A stretch of 31,460 nucleotides of DNA from the NCBI GenBank assembly GCA_937894805.1, contig CALAYR010000018.1, positions 1-31,460 on the forward strand, read 5' to 3'. A model generated the notes under the pieces. The model did not search any database. It saw only the letters and a list, made by a program, of their open reading frames with translations, and was not told where the DNA came from. This DNA is from an uncultured Acidimicrobiaceae bacterium (GTDB taxonomy: Bacteria; Actinomycetota; Acidimicrobiia; Acidimicrobiales; RAAP-2). Position numbers and translations under genes: made by a program. Positions 1-7,765 of this stretch are shown here, in pieces; positions within the stretch are counted from its first letter, which is position 1; each line of letters opens with the position of its first letter.

Positions 1-1
1 G

Positions 2-1204
2 CCCTACGACGATGTCGTGAAATTCATCAAGCCCCTCCAAGAGCAAGTCAAGGCCCGTGGCCTCTGGGCCGCTCACCTGCCGGCCGAACTCGGCGGTATG
101 GGTTTTGGTCAGGTCCGCCTCGGACTGATGCACGAAATCCTGGGCCAGTCGCCCTACGCCCCCCTGGTCTTTGGTAACAACGCCCCCGACAGCGGTAACG
201 CCGAATTGTTGGCCGCCGGTATGGAGATGACGGGCCGCGAAGATATTCGCGAGCGTTGGATGCAGCCCCTCCTCGACGGCAAGATTCGTTCGGGCTTTTC
301 AATGACCGAGCCCCACACGGCCGGCAGCGACCCCCGCCTGCTTAAGACGTTGGCCGTACGGGACGGTGACGAGTGGGTCATCAACGGTCGCAAGTGGTAC
401 ACCACCAACGGATCGGTGGCCAACATTCTCATCGTGATGGCCGTTACTAACCCCGACGTTCACCCCTACCAGGGCTCGTCGATGTTCGTAGTGCCGGTTA
501 CGACCCCGGGCGTCAAGATTCTCCGTGACGTGGGTGCGATGGACGACCCCCAGGTTGAATACGGTCGCTTCGGTAACCACGCCGAAATCCTCTACGAGGA
601 TGTCCGTATCCCCGCTGACCACTTGATTGGTCACGAGGGTGCCGGCTTCCAGCTGGCCCAAGCCCGCTTGGGTCCAGGTCGTATTCACCACTGCATGCGC
701 TGGTTGGGCCAAAGTCAGCGGGCCTTCGACATGATGTGCGAACGGGCTCTCAGTCGCTACACCCACGGATCACTCCTGAGCGAGAAGCAGACCATCCAAA
801 ACTGGATTGCTGATTCGATGGCCGAAATGCACGCCGCTCGTTTGATGACGCTGCACGCCGCGTGGAAGATGGACCAGGTCGGGGCCTCGGCCTCTCGCGT
901 GGAGATTGCGATGATCAAGTACTACGGCGCGACCGTACTGCACAACGTGATCGACCGCGCGCTCCAGACCTACGGTTCGCTCGGTTACTCCTCGGACATG
1001 CCGCTCGAAGCCATGTACCGCGCCGCTCGGGCCGCTCGAATCTATGACGGACCGGACGAAGTGCACCGCCAGACGGTGGCGCGCCACGCCCTGAAGAACT
1101 ACGCCCCGAGCGAAATCCCGACCGATCACATCCCGACCCGTCAGGCCGCAGCCCGGGACAAGTTTGCTGAAATGCTGGAGCTCTTCGAAATCGAGCAGGC
1201 GTAA
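2..1204 (+). CDS. Acyl-CoA dehydrogenase, ACAD10/11-like (5' partial)
   Basis: FAD-dependent flavoenzyme that would introduce an alpha-beta double bond into an acyl-CoA in fatty-acid or related catabolism. The reading frame is open to the window edge and the visible N-terminus already lies inside the helical domain, so the real start is upstream; an in-frame GTG at 17 is not needed. Visible hallmarks are SMTEPHTAGSDP and INGRKWYTTNG in the FAD/substrate region and the C-terminal LQTYGSLGYSSDMPLEAMYR helix. Near the end, where most family members carry YEG with the catalytic Glu, this protein has YDGPDEVH, the pattern I know from the ACAD10/ACAD11 subgroup, where Asp is the base. It ends 97 bases before the promoter of the next gene and no shared operon is evident. 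Family assignment is firm; the substrate is unknown. Confidence 0.93.
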   Translation, partial: PYDDVVKFIKPLQEQVKARGLWAAHLPAELGGMGFGQVRLGLMHEILGQSPYAPLVFGNNAPDSGNAELLAAGMEMTGREDIRERWMQPLLDGKIRSGFSMTEPHTAGSDPRLLKTLAVRDGDEWVINGRKWYTTNGSVANILIVMAVTNPDVHPYQGSSMFVVPVTTPGVKILRDVGAMDDPQVEYGRFGNHAEILYEDVRIPADHLIGHEGAGFQLAQARLGPGRIHHCMRWLGQSQRAFDMMCERALSRYTHGSLLSEKQTIQNWIADSMAEMHAARLMTLHAAWKMDQVGASASRVEIAMIKYYGATVLHNVIDRALQTYGSLGYSSDMPLEAMYRAARAARIYDGPDEVHRQTVARHALKNYAPSEIPTDHIPTRQAAARDKFAEMLELFEIEQA

Positions 1205-1301
1205 GACACCCTGACCACAGGTGGGGTCGGACTAGATCACCGGTACCACCCGCACTTCAAACGTCGTGTCTCCAATTTTCAACGGGAAACAGGCGCATAG
1301 C

Positions 1302-1340
1302 TTGACGGCCCTAAATCTGGCCGTACAATGGACGTACATA
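1302..1340 (+). promoter_or_regulatory. Sigma70-type promoter and possible TacA operator
   Basis: TTGACG at 1302-1307 and TACAAT at 1324-1329 are separated by 16 bases, a near-consensus housekeeping promoter. CGTACA occurs at 1322-1327 and again at 1333-1338, an 11-base spacing of one helical turn, so an antitoxin bound there would cover the -10 box and start point. The promoter is read from the sequence; the operator role is inferred from the usual autoregulation of such pairs. Confidence 0.7.
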
Positions 1341-1354
1341 CCAAAGGAGTACCG

Positions 1355-1636
1355 ATGGCCTCGAATGCAAGAAAGCGAGACCACCGCCTGGAGGTCCGGA
1401 CGACCGCAGAAGAACGGTCGCTGATCAACCAGGCCGTGGAAGTCTCGCGTACCGACCTGACGACGTTCGCCCTTACCGCACTCCTCGAAGCCTCTCGCCA
1501 CACCCTCGCTGATCGTTTGGAGTTCGGCCTCACAGCCGATCAGGCGGCGGAGTGGGATCGGCTTAATGCGATGCCGGCGCGAGAACTACCGGGTCTCCTC
1601 CGCCTGATGGAGCGCACGAGCCCATTTAATTCGTAG
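1355..1636 (+). CDS. DUF1778 (TacA-like) antitoxin
   Basis: A 93-aa ribbon-helix-helix antitoxin of the DUF1778/TacA type, expected to bind the promoter and neutralise the acetyltransferase encoded next. The segment RLEVRTTAEERSLINQAVEV followed by SRTDLTTFALTALLEASRH is the RHH fold, and the C-terminal tail from about residue 50 would wrap the toxin. An earlier ATG at 1328 is excluded because it overlaps the -10 box; the ATG at 1355 has AAAGGAGT four bases upstream. The stop codon is two bases before the toxin's GTG, so the two are translationally coupled. The pairing with a GNAT toxin makes the assignment strong. Confidence 0.88.
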   Translation: MASNARKRDHRLEVRTTAEERSLINQAVEVSRTDLTTFALTALLEASRHTLADRLEFGLTADQAAEWDRLNAMPARELPGLLRLMERTSPFNS

Positions 1637-1638
1637 TC

Positions 1639-2157
1639 GTGAGCTATCTGCCACCAAGGCCCCTCGAAGAAAGAGACGTGGTCGACAACTTTCGTTCTCA
1701 CTCGAATGAACAGACGTCGTGGTTAATTCGCCACGCGAAACAGTCGGCCGCATCGAACGCTACGAAAGTCTTCGTCGTTACACAAGAGAATGAGCGACAC
1801 GTCGTGGCCTATTACGCCTGGACTATGGCGCATCTGCATCTGTCCGATGCTCCCGCTCGCGTGACGAAGGGTGCTGGGCGCTATCCGCAGCCAGTTGCAC
1901 TGTTGGCTCGACTCGCCGTCGATGATCGACACGTCGGGTATGGACTTGGCGCTGGTTTGCTGGCCGACGTTATCGCTCGCTTCATCCTCATTGGAGGAGA
2001 AATTGGTTGTCGAGGGTTGTTGATTCACGCCGAGAGCGAGGAGGCGCGACGGTTCTACATGCATCTCGTGCCGGAGTTGGAAACAAGTCCGACGGATCGA
2101 CTCCACCTCGTGCTTCTCTTGAAAGATGCACAACAGACGCTGCGCCACCGGACGTGA
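1639..2157 (+). CDS. TacT-like GNAT acetyltransferase toxin
   Basis: A 172-aa GNAT N-acetyltransferase. Known TacT-type toxins acetylate the amino group of charged aminoacyl-tRNAs and stop translation. Family marks seen in order are the early SWLIRHAKQ stretch, a VVAYYAWTMA strand, PVALLARLAVDDRHVGYGLG covering the acetyl-CoA pyrophosphate loop, LIHAESEEARRFYMHL with the conserved FY, and a hydrophobic C-terminal strand LHLVLLL. It starts with GTG two bases after the antitoxin stop. It converges on the pentapeptide-repeat gene, with 48 bases between the two stops. Length and order match the TacAT module; the tRNA specificity cannot be read from sequence. Confidence 0.88.
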   Translation: MSYLPPRPLEERDVVDNFRSHSNEQTSWLIRHAKQSAASNATKVFVVTQENERHVVAYYAWTMAHLHLSDAPARVTKGAGRYPQPVALLARLAVDDRHVGYGLGAGLLADVIARFILIGGEIGCRGLLIHAESEEARRFYMHLVPELETSPTDRLHLVLLLKDAQQTLRHRT

Positions 2158-2205
2158 GGTGGCATGGCTACGACCTGATTAACACCAACGCCAATGGTTT
2201 CGAAA

Positions 2206-2946
2206 TTACGAATTCCAGTTGGGGCAGCCACCGGCATAGTGGTTCCCATTCGGACAAACCGTGGAGATATCTGTCGTGACCCCCGTCATCGTGGCCCCTG
2301 AAAAATTGGCACCAAGGAGATTGGTGTGAGAGAGATCGACACCCGTCAGGTCTGCCCCTGTGAAGTCAATTCCCGTCAGGTCTGCCAAGTAAAACGTGGC
2401 ACCCACCAGATTGGCATTGGTCAGAGTGGCACCATTCAAATTGGCAGTACTCAGATCGGCGCCCGTCAAGTTGGCACCGTCTAGTTGTGCTGCCTCCAGG
2501 GTCGCGCGCTGAAAAGTCGAGCCGTGAAGATTGGCACCCACCAATGACGCGGCCGAGAAATCAACCGAAGTGAGGTCAGTATTCTGCATGGCGGCGTGAT
2601 CCAAATTGGCGTATGCGAGGTTCGCACCGGGCATGATGAGACGCTTGCCTATGAAGTAGACGCCCTCTGGCAATGAAACCCCAGTGGCCCCCGTTGCACC
2701 CTGCACGCCTCGAGCTCCCGCTGGACCCGTCGGGCCAACGGCGTTCCATGTCGTCAATGTGGAACCCTTGGAACACTTGTGCGTCCGGGTTGAAATTGAC
2801 GTGAGGGCCCCGGTCTTGTCGTTCGAGCAGCCATAGAAGGCCGTGGGGTTGTTCGAGGCCGCAGCGGCGAAGCTACTGACGGCCGCCCCGGCGGCGACAC
2901 CGGAGAGTAGAAGTGCAGCGCTGGCAAATAGTTTTGGCAATTTCAT
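2206..2946 (-). CDS. Secreted pentapeptide-repeat protein with collagen-like segment
   Basis: A 246-aa protein of unknown role. It begins with a signal peptide (basic KLPK, hydrophobic run to about residue 30, AAAAS cleavage region), then a small cysteine-containing stretch (C40, C58), a short collagen-like Gly-X-Y segment at about 71-89, and some twenty tandem A(N/D)LXX pentapeptides at about 105-230, expected to form a right-handed quadrilateral beta-helix. The tail has two cysteines (VCPNG and GGCPNW). It would be exported and could be surface-attached, but no sortase or lipobox signal is seen. It is the last gene of the minus-strand run, 46 bases after the LLM gene. Pentapeptide proteins such as the gyrase-protecting Qnr type are cytosolic, so that role is unlikely here. 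Confidence 0.85.
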   Translation of the reverse strand: MKLPKLFASAALLLSGVAAGAAVSSFAAAASNNPTAFYGCSNDKTGALTSISTRTHKCSKGSTLTTWNAVGPTGPAGARGVQGATGATGVSLPEGVYFIGKRLIMPGANLAYANLDHAAMQNTDLTSVDFSAASLVGANLHGSTFQRATLEAAQLDGANLTGADLSTANLNGATLTNANLVGATFYLADLTGIDFTGADLTGVDLSHTNLLGANFSGATMTGVTTDISTVCPNGNHYAGGCPNWNS

Positions 2947-2992
2947 GGCTATGGTCTAACACGATGGCCCCAAACAGAGCCGCGATGCAGAG

Positions 2993-3949
2993 TTAGCGTC
3001 GAGGGGCCAATCCCTCAATGGCGTCCTTCATGTCGACGCCGAAGGGAATAATGGCCAACGTGGGAATCTGGACGCCACCATCGATGTAGGCCTGGATGTG
3101 GTCGCGACACTGGTCGTAGCTGCCGTGAATGATCAGTTCATCAACGACCGAGTCGGGAATAACTTCGTTGGCCTTCTTGCGATCACCCGCGGCCCAGGCG
3201 TCCCACATGGGCTGCAGGGCTTCGCCGCGACCGAGCCACTTTTGGAACTCGGCGTAGGCGTTCACCGTGAGATACGACGAGATCATGCGACGTGCGATGA
3301 AGCGGGCCGTGTCGGCGTCTTCGGTCGGGATCACAAAGAGCCGGGCCGCAATGGTCTTGCCCTCACCGACTTCGGCGGCGCACTGGGCCACGTCCTTGGC
3401 CCCGAGCCAGTTCAGAATCGCGCCGTCGGCTTCGCGCCCCGCGAGGCGGAGCATGCCGGGACGGAGTGCTCCGAGCAGAATCGGTGGCTTTTGCGCCACG
3501 GGGCGGGAGAGCTTGAAGCCGTGAACCTCAAAGGTCGGAAAGACTTCGTCGATCTTTTCTCCGGCCAGGGCGCTGTTGACGAAACGCAAGACGTCGCGGA
3601 CCCGGGCGTAGGGCTGGTCGTAGGTGATGCCGTTCCACTTTTCAACGACCGGCTTACTGGAAGCGCCCATGCCCATCGTGAAGCGCCCGGGTGCGGCCTC
3701 GGCCATACTCGCGATGCTCATGGCCATCAGTCCGGCCCCACGGGTGTAGACGGGGGTCACCGCGACGCCGAGATTGAGGCGAGGTTCCCAGGCGGCCGCT
3801 AGGGCTAGGGGCGTGAAACCGTCGGTGCCGTCGACTTCGGCCGACCAGACGTCGGTGTAACCGAGGTCGGCGATGCGGTGGAACCACTCCTTGTGCTCGT
3901 GGAGCGGCACGCCGTCGAAGGGAATTGTGAGGCCGTAGCGAAAAGTCAT
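2993..3949 (-). CDS. LLM-class F420-dependent oxidoreductase
   Basis: A luciferase-like TIM-barrel oxidoreductase that in actinobacteria typically uses coenzyme F420 for hydride transfer. I chose the ATG at 3949 (318 aa, starting MTFRYGLTIPFDG), because homologues start at this strand; a GTG at 3976 would add nine residues, and neither has a strong ribosome site. The barrel shows WSAEVDGTDGFTPLALAAAW, LNLGVAVTPVYTRG, the APGRFTMGMGASS region and PPILLGALRPGMLRLAGREADG, all family hallmarks. The C-terminal half carries IIHGSYDQCRDHIQAYIDGG, common in this group. It lies 38 bases downstream of the PPK2 gene in the same direction. The substrate is not predictable. Confidence 0.88.
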   Translation of the reverse strand: MTFRYGLTIPFDGVPLHEHKEWFHRIADLGYTDVWSAEVDGTDGFTPLALAAAWEPRLNLGVAVTPVYTRGAGLMAMSIASMAEAAPGRFTMGMGASSKPVVEKWNGITYDQPYARVRDVLRFVNSALAGEKIDEVFPTFEVHGFKLSRPVAQKPPILLGALRPGMLRLAGREADGAILNWLGAKDVAQCAAEVGEGKTIAARLFVIPTEDADTARFIARRMISSYLTVNAYAEFQKWLGRGEALQPMWDAWAAGDRKKANEVIPDSVVDELIIHGSYDQCRDHIQAYIDGGVQIPTLAIIPFGVDMKDAIEGLAPRR

Positions 3950-3987
3950 AGGAGCAGTGTTCCAGAAGAACGGCACTCCCGTGAGGA

Positions 3988-4770
3988 TTATGCGAGGTAG
4001 TCCTGGCCCCGACTTTTTGGCGGGGTGATACCACGGCGGATCAGGCCCGCTTCAATCTCGTGGTTTAGGAGTTCTAGAACCTGGACTCGGGCGTACCGCT
4101 TGGAGTTAGCCAAAACGACGTGCCACGGCGCGGTCGGGGAGTCGGTGGCCGCCAACATCTCGTTCGCCGCCTCGATGTACTGGTCGCGCTTTTTACGGTT
4201 GTGCCAGTCGGCCTCGGTCAACTTCCACTGCTTGAGGGGGCTGTCGCGACGTTCCTCGAATCGGTGGAGCTGCTCGTCGTCGGAGATGTGCATCCAGAAC
4301 TTCACGATGATGGTCTCACTCGCGGCGAGCGCAGTTTCGAACTCGGTTATCTCACGCAGGCTTCGTTGTACGGTGACGTCATCGATTAGTCCGTCGACAC
4401 GTTCGACGAGCACCCGTCCGTACCAGGAGCGATCGAAAACAGTCATGGCCCCGCGAGCCGGCAGGTGGGACTGAAAACGCCAGAGGAAGTGGTGCGCCAT
4501 CTCTTCGGGAGTCGGCGGGCCGATCGGGACCACGGCCACGTGGCGCGGGTCCAGGGCGTTGGCCAGTCGGCGGATCGCCCCACCCTTGCCGGCGGCGTCG
4601 AAGCCCTCAAAGACGACCAGGATGCCGGGACCGACCTCACTGTCAGGTAGCACGCCGGCCGTGAAGAGTCGCAGGTGGGCTAGGCGATGTTGGGCCGCGT
4701 CGAGTCGTTGTTCGGCTACTTCCTCACTGAGGGTGGGGTACTCGGCAATGGTGCGTAGATCCATGTGCAT
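3988..4770 (-). CDS. Polyphosphate kinase 2 family protein
   Basis: A 260-aa PPK2-type kinase, which transfers phosphate between polyphosphate and nucleotides in the cytoplasm. The Walker A motif is GFDAAGKGG (about residues 55-63), and the Walker B/lid region is FDRSWYGRVLVERV; WKLTEADWHNRKKRDQYIEA and the final helices complete the fold. Length fits a single-domain PPK2. Two ATGs (4770 and 4764) are possible and differ by two residues. It follows the esterase gene with a 27-base gap and is probably co-transcribed. Whether it acts on AMP, ADP or GDP cannot be decided by eye. Confidence 0.88.
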   Translation of the reverse strand: MHMDLRTIAEYPTLSEEVAEQRLDAAQHRLAHLRLFTAGVLPDSEVGPGILVVFEGFDAAGKGGAIRRLANALDPRHVAVVPIGPPTPEEMAHHFLWRFQSHLPARGAMTVFDRSWYGRVLVERVDGLIDDVTVQRSLREITEFETALAASETIIVKFWMHISDDEQLHRFEERRDSPLKQWKLTEADWHNRKKRDQYIEAANEMLAATDSPTAPWHVVLANSKRYARVQVLELLNHEIEAGLIRRGITPPKSRGQDYLA

Positions 4771-4797
4771 CGCGTACTGGCTTTACCTGGTGGGTAC

Positions 4798-5697
4798 TTA
4801 GAGCGACTTGAGAAATTCAGCGGCCGTAGCGATGGCTCGCTCCGCACCGGGCAGTACGGCCGGCAGGCTGAAGAAGCCGTGCATCTGGTCGGCGTGGTGA
4901 TCGACCGTGACCGTAACGCCCGCCTGTCGCATCCGTTCGGCGTAGTCGAAGCCGTCGTCGCGGAGGGGGTCGTATTCGGCGATGACGACGTGGGCCGGTG
5001 CGAGGGTGGCCATGACGTCGTCGCTAGCGCGTAGCGGGCTGCACCGAACATCCGTGCGGTCCTGGGTCCCGAGGTACTGGTCGGAGAACCAGGACATCGT
5101 GGGCGTGTTCAGCAGGTAGCCCTCGGCGTAGAGCTCGGAGGCCGCCGATTGGCGAGCGGCGTCGACGGCGGGGTAGACGAGCAGCTGGCCCCGGAGTTGT
5201 GGTCCGTAGTGCTGGGCCACCGCGGCGGCCAGGTTGCCACCGGCGCTGTCGCCACCGACGCTGATCTTCGTGGGATCGATGCCGAGTTCGGCGGCGTGTT
5301 CGATAGCCCAGGCCACCGCGGCGACGGAGTCGTCGTAGGCGGCGGGGAACTGGTGTTCGGGCGCCATGCGGTAGTCGAGCGAGAGGACGACGGTCTCGGC
5401 CTGGGTGGCGAGGCAATCCGTTTCGGGCAGGGAGAGCTCGGGGCTGCCAATCACCCAACCACCACCGTGGAACCAGATGAGTAGGGCGGTGGGCTTCGAG
5501 GGTGGGGTCAACAAGATCGCGGGGCAGCCGGCCACGTCGAGGTCACGCCGTTCGTTGGCCAGCACGGTCGGGGGGAGGGCGGCAAACATGGCCCCCCAAG
5601 CCTCGCGGAGGGCGAGGTGGTCCTGGGGCGCGGGGTGTTCACCCCGGCCGCCGGCCACGAGATCATTAACGAATTGAGATGCGGCGTCGAGTGGCAT
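4798..5697 (-). CDS. Alpha/beta hydrolase, HSL-type esterase
   Basis: A 299-aa carboxylesterase of the hormone-sensitive-lipase group. The oxyanion-hole motif HGGGW, the nucleophile elbow GDSAGGN, the acid residue in EYDPLRDDG and the catalytic histidine in MHGFF are all present in the right order, so the enzyme should be active on short acyl esters. There is no signal peptide, so it acts in the cytosol. It starts 8 bases after the stop of the beta-propeller gene, a spacing typical of an operon. The substrate is unknown. Confidence 0.93.
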   Translation of the reverse strand: MPLDAASQFVNDLVAGGRGEHPAPQDHLALREAWGAMFAALPPTVLANERRDLDVAGCPAILLTPPSKPTALLIWFHGGGWVIGSPELSLPETDCLATQAETVVLSLDYRMAPEHQFPAAYDDSVAAVAWAIEHAAELGIDPTKISVGGDSAGGNLAAAVAQHYGPQLRGQLLVYPAVDAARQSAASELYAEGYLLNTPTMSWFSDQYLGTQDRTDVRCSPLRASDDVMATLAPAHVVIAEYDPLRDDGFDYAERMRQAGVTVTVDHHADQMHGFFSLPAVLPGAERAIATAAEFLKSL

Positions 5698-5705
5698 GTG
5701 TTCTC

Positions 5706-6968
5706 CTACTTGGTATTGAAAATCATGAGTTCACCGGTGTAGACGGCCACCCAGACGCGGCCGGTCTTGCCGTCGTAGGTCACACCGACGGGGTGGGTCC
5801 CGGTAGCGACGGTTTGGATGACGTGCATGTCGCTCGTTCGCAGCATCGTCATCGTGTTGGAGTCGTAATTCACCACAAAGATGGCCGTGCCGTCACCGGA
5901 AATCGCCACCGTACGGCAACCCGCACCGGTGTGGATTCGGTTCATGACGCGACCGGAGGCGCGATCGAGTTTGACGACGACGCCCGAGGCATTCAGCGAG
6001 GCGTAGAGGTAGCGACCGTTAATGGGGTCGATGACGACGTGGCGAACGTTGGAGCCGACGGAGATCTGTCGAGCGACCTTGTGCGTTACCAAATTGACTT
6101 GCGCCAAGACACTGCTACCCATGATGGCGATGTAGGCCGTGTTTGAGTCGGGGCTAATCGCGATGCCGCGGGGGTAGGCGCCGACGGGGACGCGGGCGAC
6201 CACGCGATTAACGCTGAGGTCGACAATGTCGGCGTCCCACGAACACCAGTTGGTGATCACCAGAGTCTTGCCGTCGGGTGAAACGGCGAGGTACTTGGGG
6301 ACCATGCCCGCTTCGATGACGGCGTCAATCTTGAAGGTCTTGAGGTTGATCCGGTAGGCGAAGCTGTTGGAAACACCGGCGGCCCGGGCCGAACCGGGGG
6401 AGCAGTTGTCGTCACCCTCCGGGCCAAAACCGGCGCCGTACATCGAGTAGTTCGAAACCCACATGTGCTTTCCGTCGGGTGTCACCGCGGCTTCCACGGG
6501 AGCACCGCGGGAGTAGCCCGGGTGGCCCTGACGACCAAAGTCCGAGAGGCGCACGGCGTCGGGAATCGTCTTTACGAGGGCACCCTCGGAGTTATAGACC
6601 GTCATGGTGTGGCGGTACATCATGTTCTGCGCCATCACGAGGCCCGTGTTGGTGGCGACCACACTCTTGGGCGAAATCGGCCCCCCGATTGTCTTCCACA
6701 GTTTGAGGTGACGGGATGCGGCCGGGGTGCCACTAGGCGTGGTCTGGTGCAGGGGCGCGGTCGTGGTCGGCGCCGTGGTCGGCGGAAAGAGGGTGACAGA
6801 CGTGGTGTCGGAGGCGAAGGAGAAGCCCCGACCACCAGTAACTACCACGATCAAAATCGCGGTGATGACTATGCCGGCGCCAGCGACCGTGGAACGCGCG
6901 AGTCGTAACTCGGGTACGGCGGTCGCCCCGAGACGAGCATTGCGTTTTTTACGTTTTCTAGAGGCCAC
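5706..6968 (-). CDS. Membrane-anchored YncE-like beta-propeller protein
   Basis: A 420-aa protein with a basic N-terminus (SRKRKKRNAR), one transmembrane helix at about 28-46, a Thr/Pro-rich linker, then a seven-bladed beta-propeller of the YncE/lactonase-like type. Repeats with the form VSPDGKTLVITN, ISPDSNTAYIAIMG, DPINGRYLYASLN and SGDGTAIFVVNYDSN are visible. It would sit outside the membrane and may bind a ligand, a partner protein or DNA, as other YncE proteins do; no catalytic residues are recognised. It starts with GTG 23 bases after the crotonase stop. Fold confidence is high, function unknown. Confidence 0.85.
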   Translation of the reverse strand: MASRKRKKRNARLGATAVPELRLARSTVAGAGIVITAILIVVVTGGRGFSFASDTTSVTLFPPTTAPTTTAPLHQTTPSGTPAASRHLKLWKTIGGPISPKSVVATNTGLVMAQNMMYRHTMTVYNSEGALVKTIPDAVRLSDFGRQGHPGYSRGAPVEAAVTPDGKHMWVSNYSMYGAGFGPEGDDNCSPGSARAAGVSNSFAYRINLKTFKIDAVIEAGMVPKYLAVSPDGKTLVITNWCSWDADIVDLSVNRVVARVPVGAYPRGIAISPDSNTAYIAIMGSSVLAQVNLVTHKVARQISVGSNVRHVVIDPINGRYLYASLNASGVVVKLDRASGRVMNRIHTGAGCRTVAISGDGTAIFVVNYDSNTMTMLRTSDMHVIQTVATGTHPVGVTYDGKTGRVWVAVYTGELMIFNTK

Positions 6969-6991
6969 GCATTCAGCGTACTCACCGGTCT

Positions 6992-7765
6992 CTAGGGGCG
7001 ATAGGTAAATCGAGGCGAACGCTTCTCACCGAATGCGGCGAGTCCTTCGTCCAGGTCGGGCGAGGTCAGCGAGGCCTGCTCCATAGCTCGCCCCAAATCG
7101 CCAATATCGACGGCGTCAATCATGGCGTTTAACAACTGCTTGGTGGCGCTCTGCGTGAAGGGGGAGCGCTGCAGGAGGGCCGAGACCATCTCGTTGACAC
7201 TCTGATCCAAGTCGTCGGTGACGTGTTGAATGAGCCCAGTCGCGGCGGCCCGCGTGGCGGTGATCATCTCGCCGGCTAGGAGGAGCTCGGTGGCCAGTCC
7301 CATGCCGGCGATGGCGACCAGCCGTTGGAGGGCGACGACCGGGTAACTAATGCCTAAACGCGCTGGCGTGACACCGAACGTCGAGCCGCGGTCGGCGATC
7401 CGTATGTCGCAGGCCAGGGCAATCTGAACTCCGCCGCCGACACAGAAGCCCTCGATGACGGCAATCGTCGGCATGCGCAATGTGCTGATGGCCCGTTCGG
7501 CGGCCAGATTGGTGGCGCGATAGTACGAGCCGTCGTGATCGGCCGCCAGGGTCCGTCCGAGACTGGCGATGTCGGCGCCGGCCGAAAAGTGTTGACCTCG
7601 TCCGCGAATAATCACTACGCGCAGATCGTTGTTCTGGTTGGCCTCGTCGGCGGCGGCGCAGAGGGCCTCCCACATCGCGAGGTTGACGGCGTTGCGTGCC
7701 TCGGGTCGATCGAGCCACCAGGTAGCCACCGTGCCGTCTTGGCTGTACTCCACGGTTACGTTCAT
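6992..7765 (-). CDS. Enoyl-CoA hydratase/isomerase (crotonase) family protein
   Basis: A 257-aa crotonase-fold enzyme. I chose the ATG at 7765 because it overlaps the stop of the upstream gene as ATGA (7762-7765), a coupling signal; an extension to 7858 would lie inside that gene. The oxyanion-hole segments are present: HFSAGADIASL and IEGFCVGGGVQIALACD. The two glutamates that perform hydration in classic enzymes appear replaced, by Gln at about residue 114 (GGGVQIA where CELA is usual) and by Pro at about 134 (FGVTPARLG where FGxPExxLG is usual). It therefore probably performs another crotonase-superfamily reaction such as isomerisation, C-C cleavage or thioester hydrolysis. Confidence 0.9.
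   Translation of the reverse strand: MNVTVEYSQDGTVATWWLDRPEARNAVNLAMWEALCAAADEANQNNDLRVVIIRGRGQHFSAGADIASLGRTLAADHDGSYYRATNLAAERAISTLRMPTIAVIEGFCVGGGVQIALACDIRIADRGSTFGVTPARLGISYPVVALQRLVAIAGMGLATELLLAGEMITATRAAATGLIQHVTDDLDQSVNEMVSALLQRSPFTQSATKQLLNAMIDAVDIGDLGRAMEQASLTSPDLDEGLAAFGEKRSPRFTYRP

Noticed and set aside
1205..1260. A weak hairpin after the acyl-CoA dehydrogenase as terminator
   Set aside because: The possible stem GACC/GGTC needs bulges and has no T-tract, so it is not listed.
1328..1354. Earlier ATG start for the DUF1778 antitoxin
   Set aside because: The ATG overlaps the -10 box TACAAT, so the codon would not be on the mRNA; the ATG at 1355 has a good ribosome site.
3098..3802. 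A 234-codon plus-strand frame opposite the LLM oxidoreductase
   Set aside because: Antisense shadow; the minus-strand protein has a clear family pattern.
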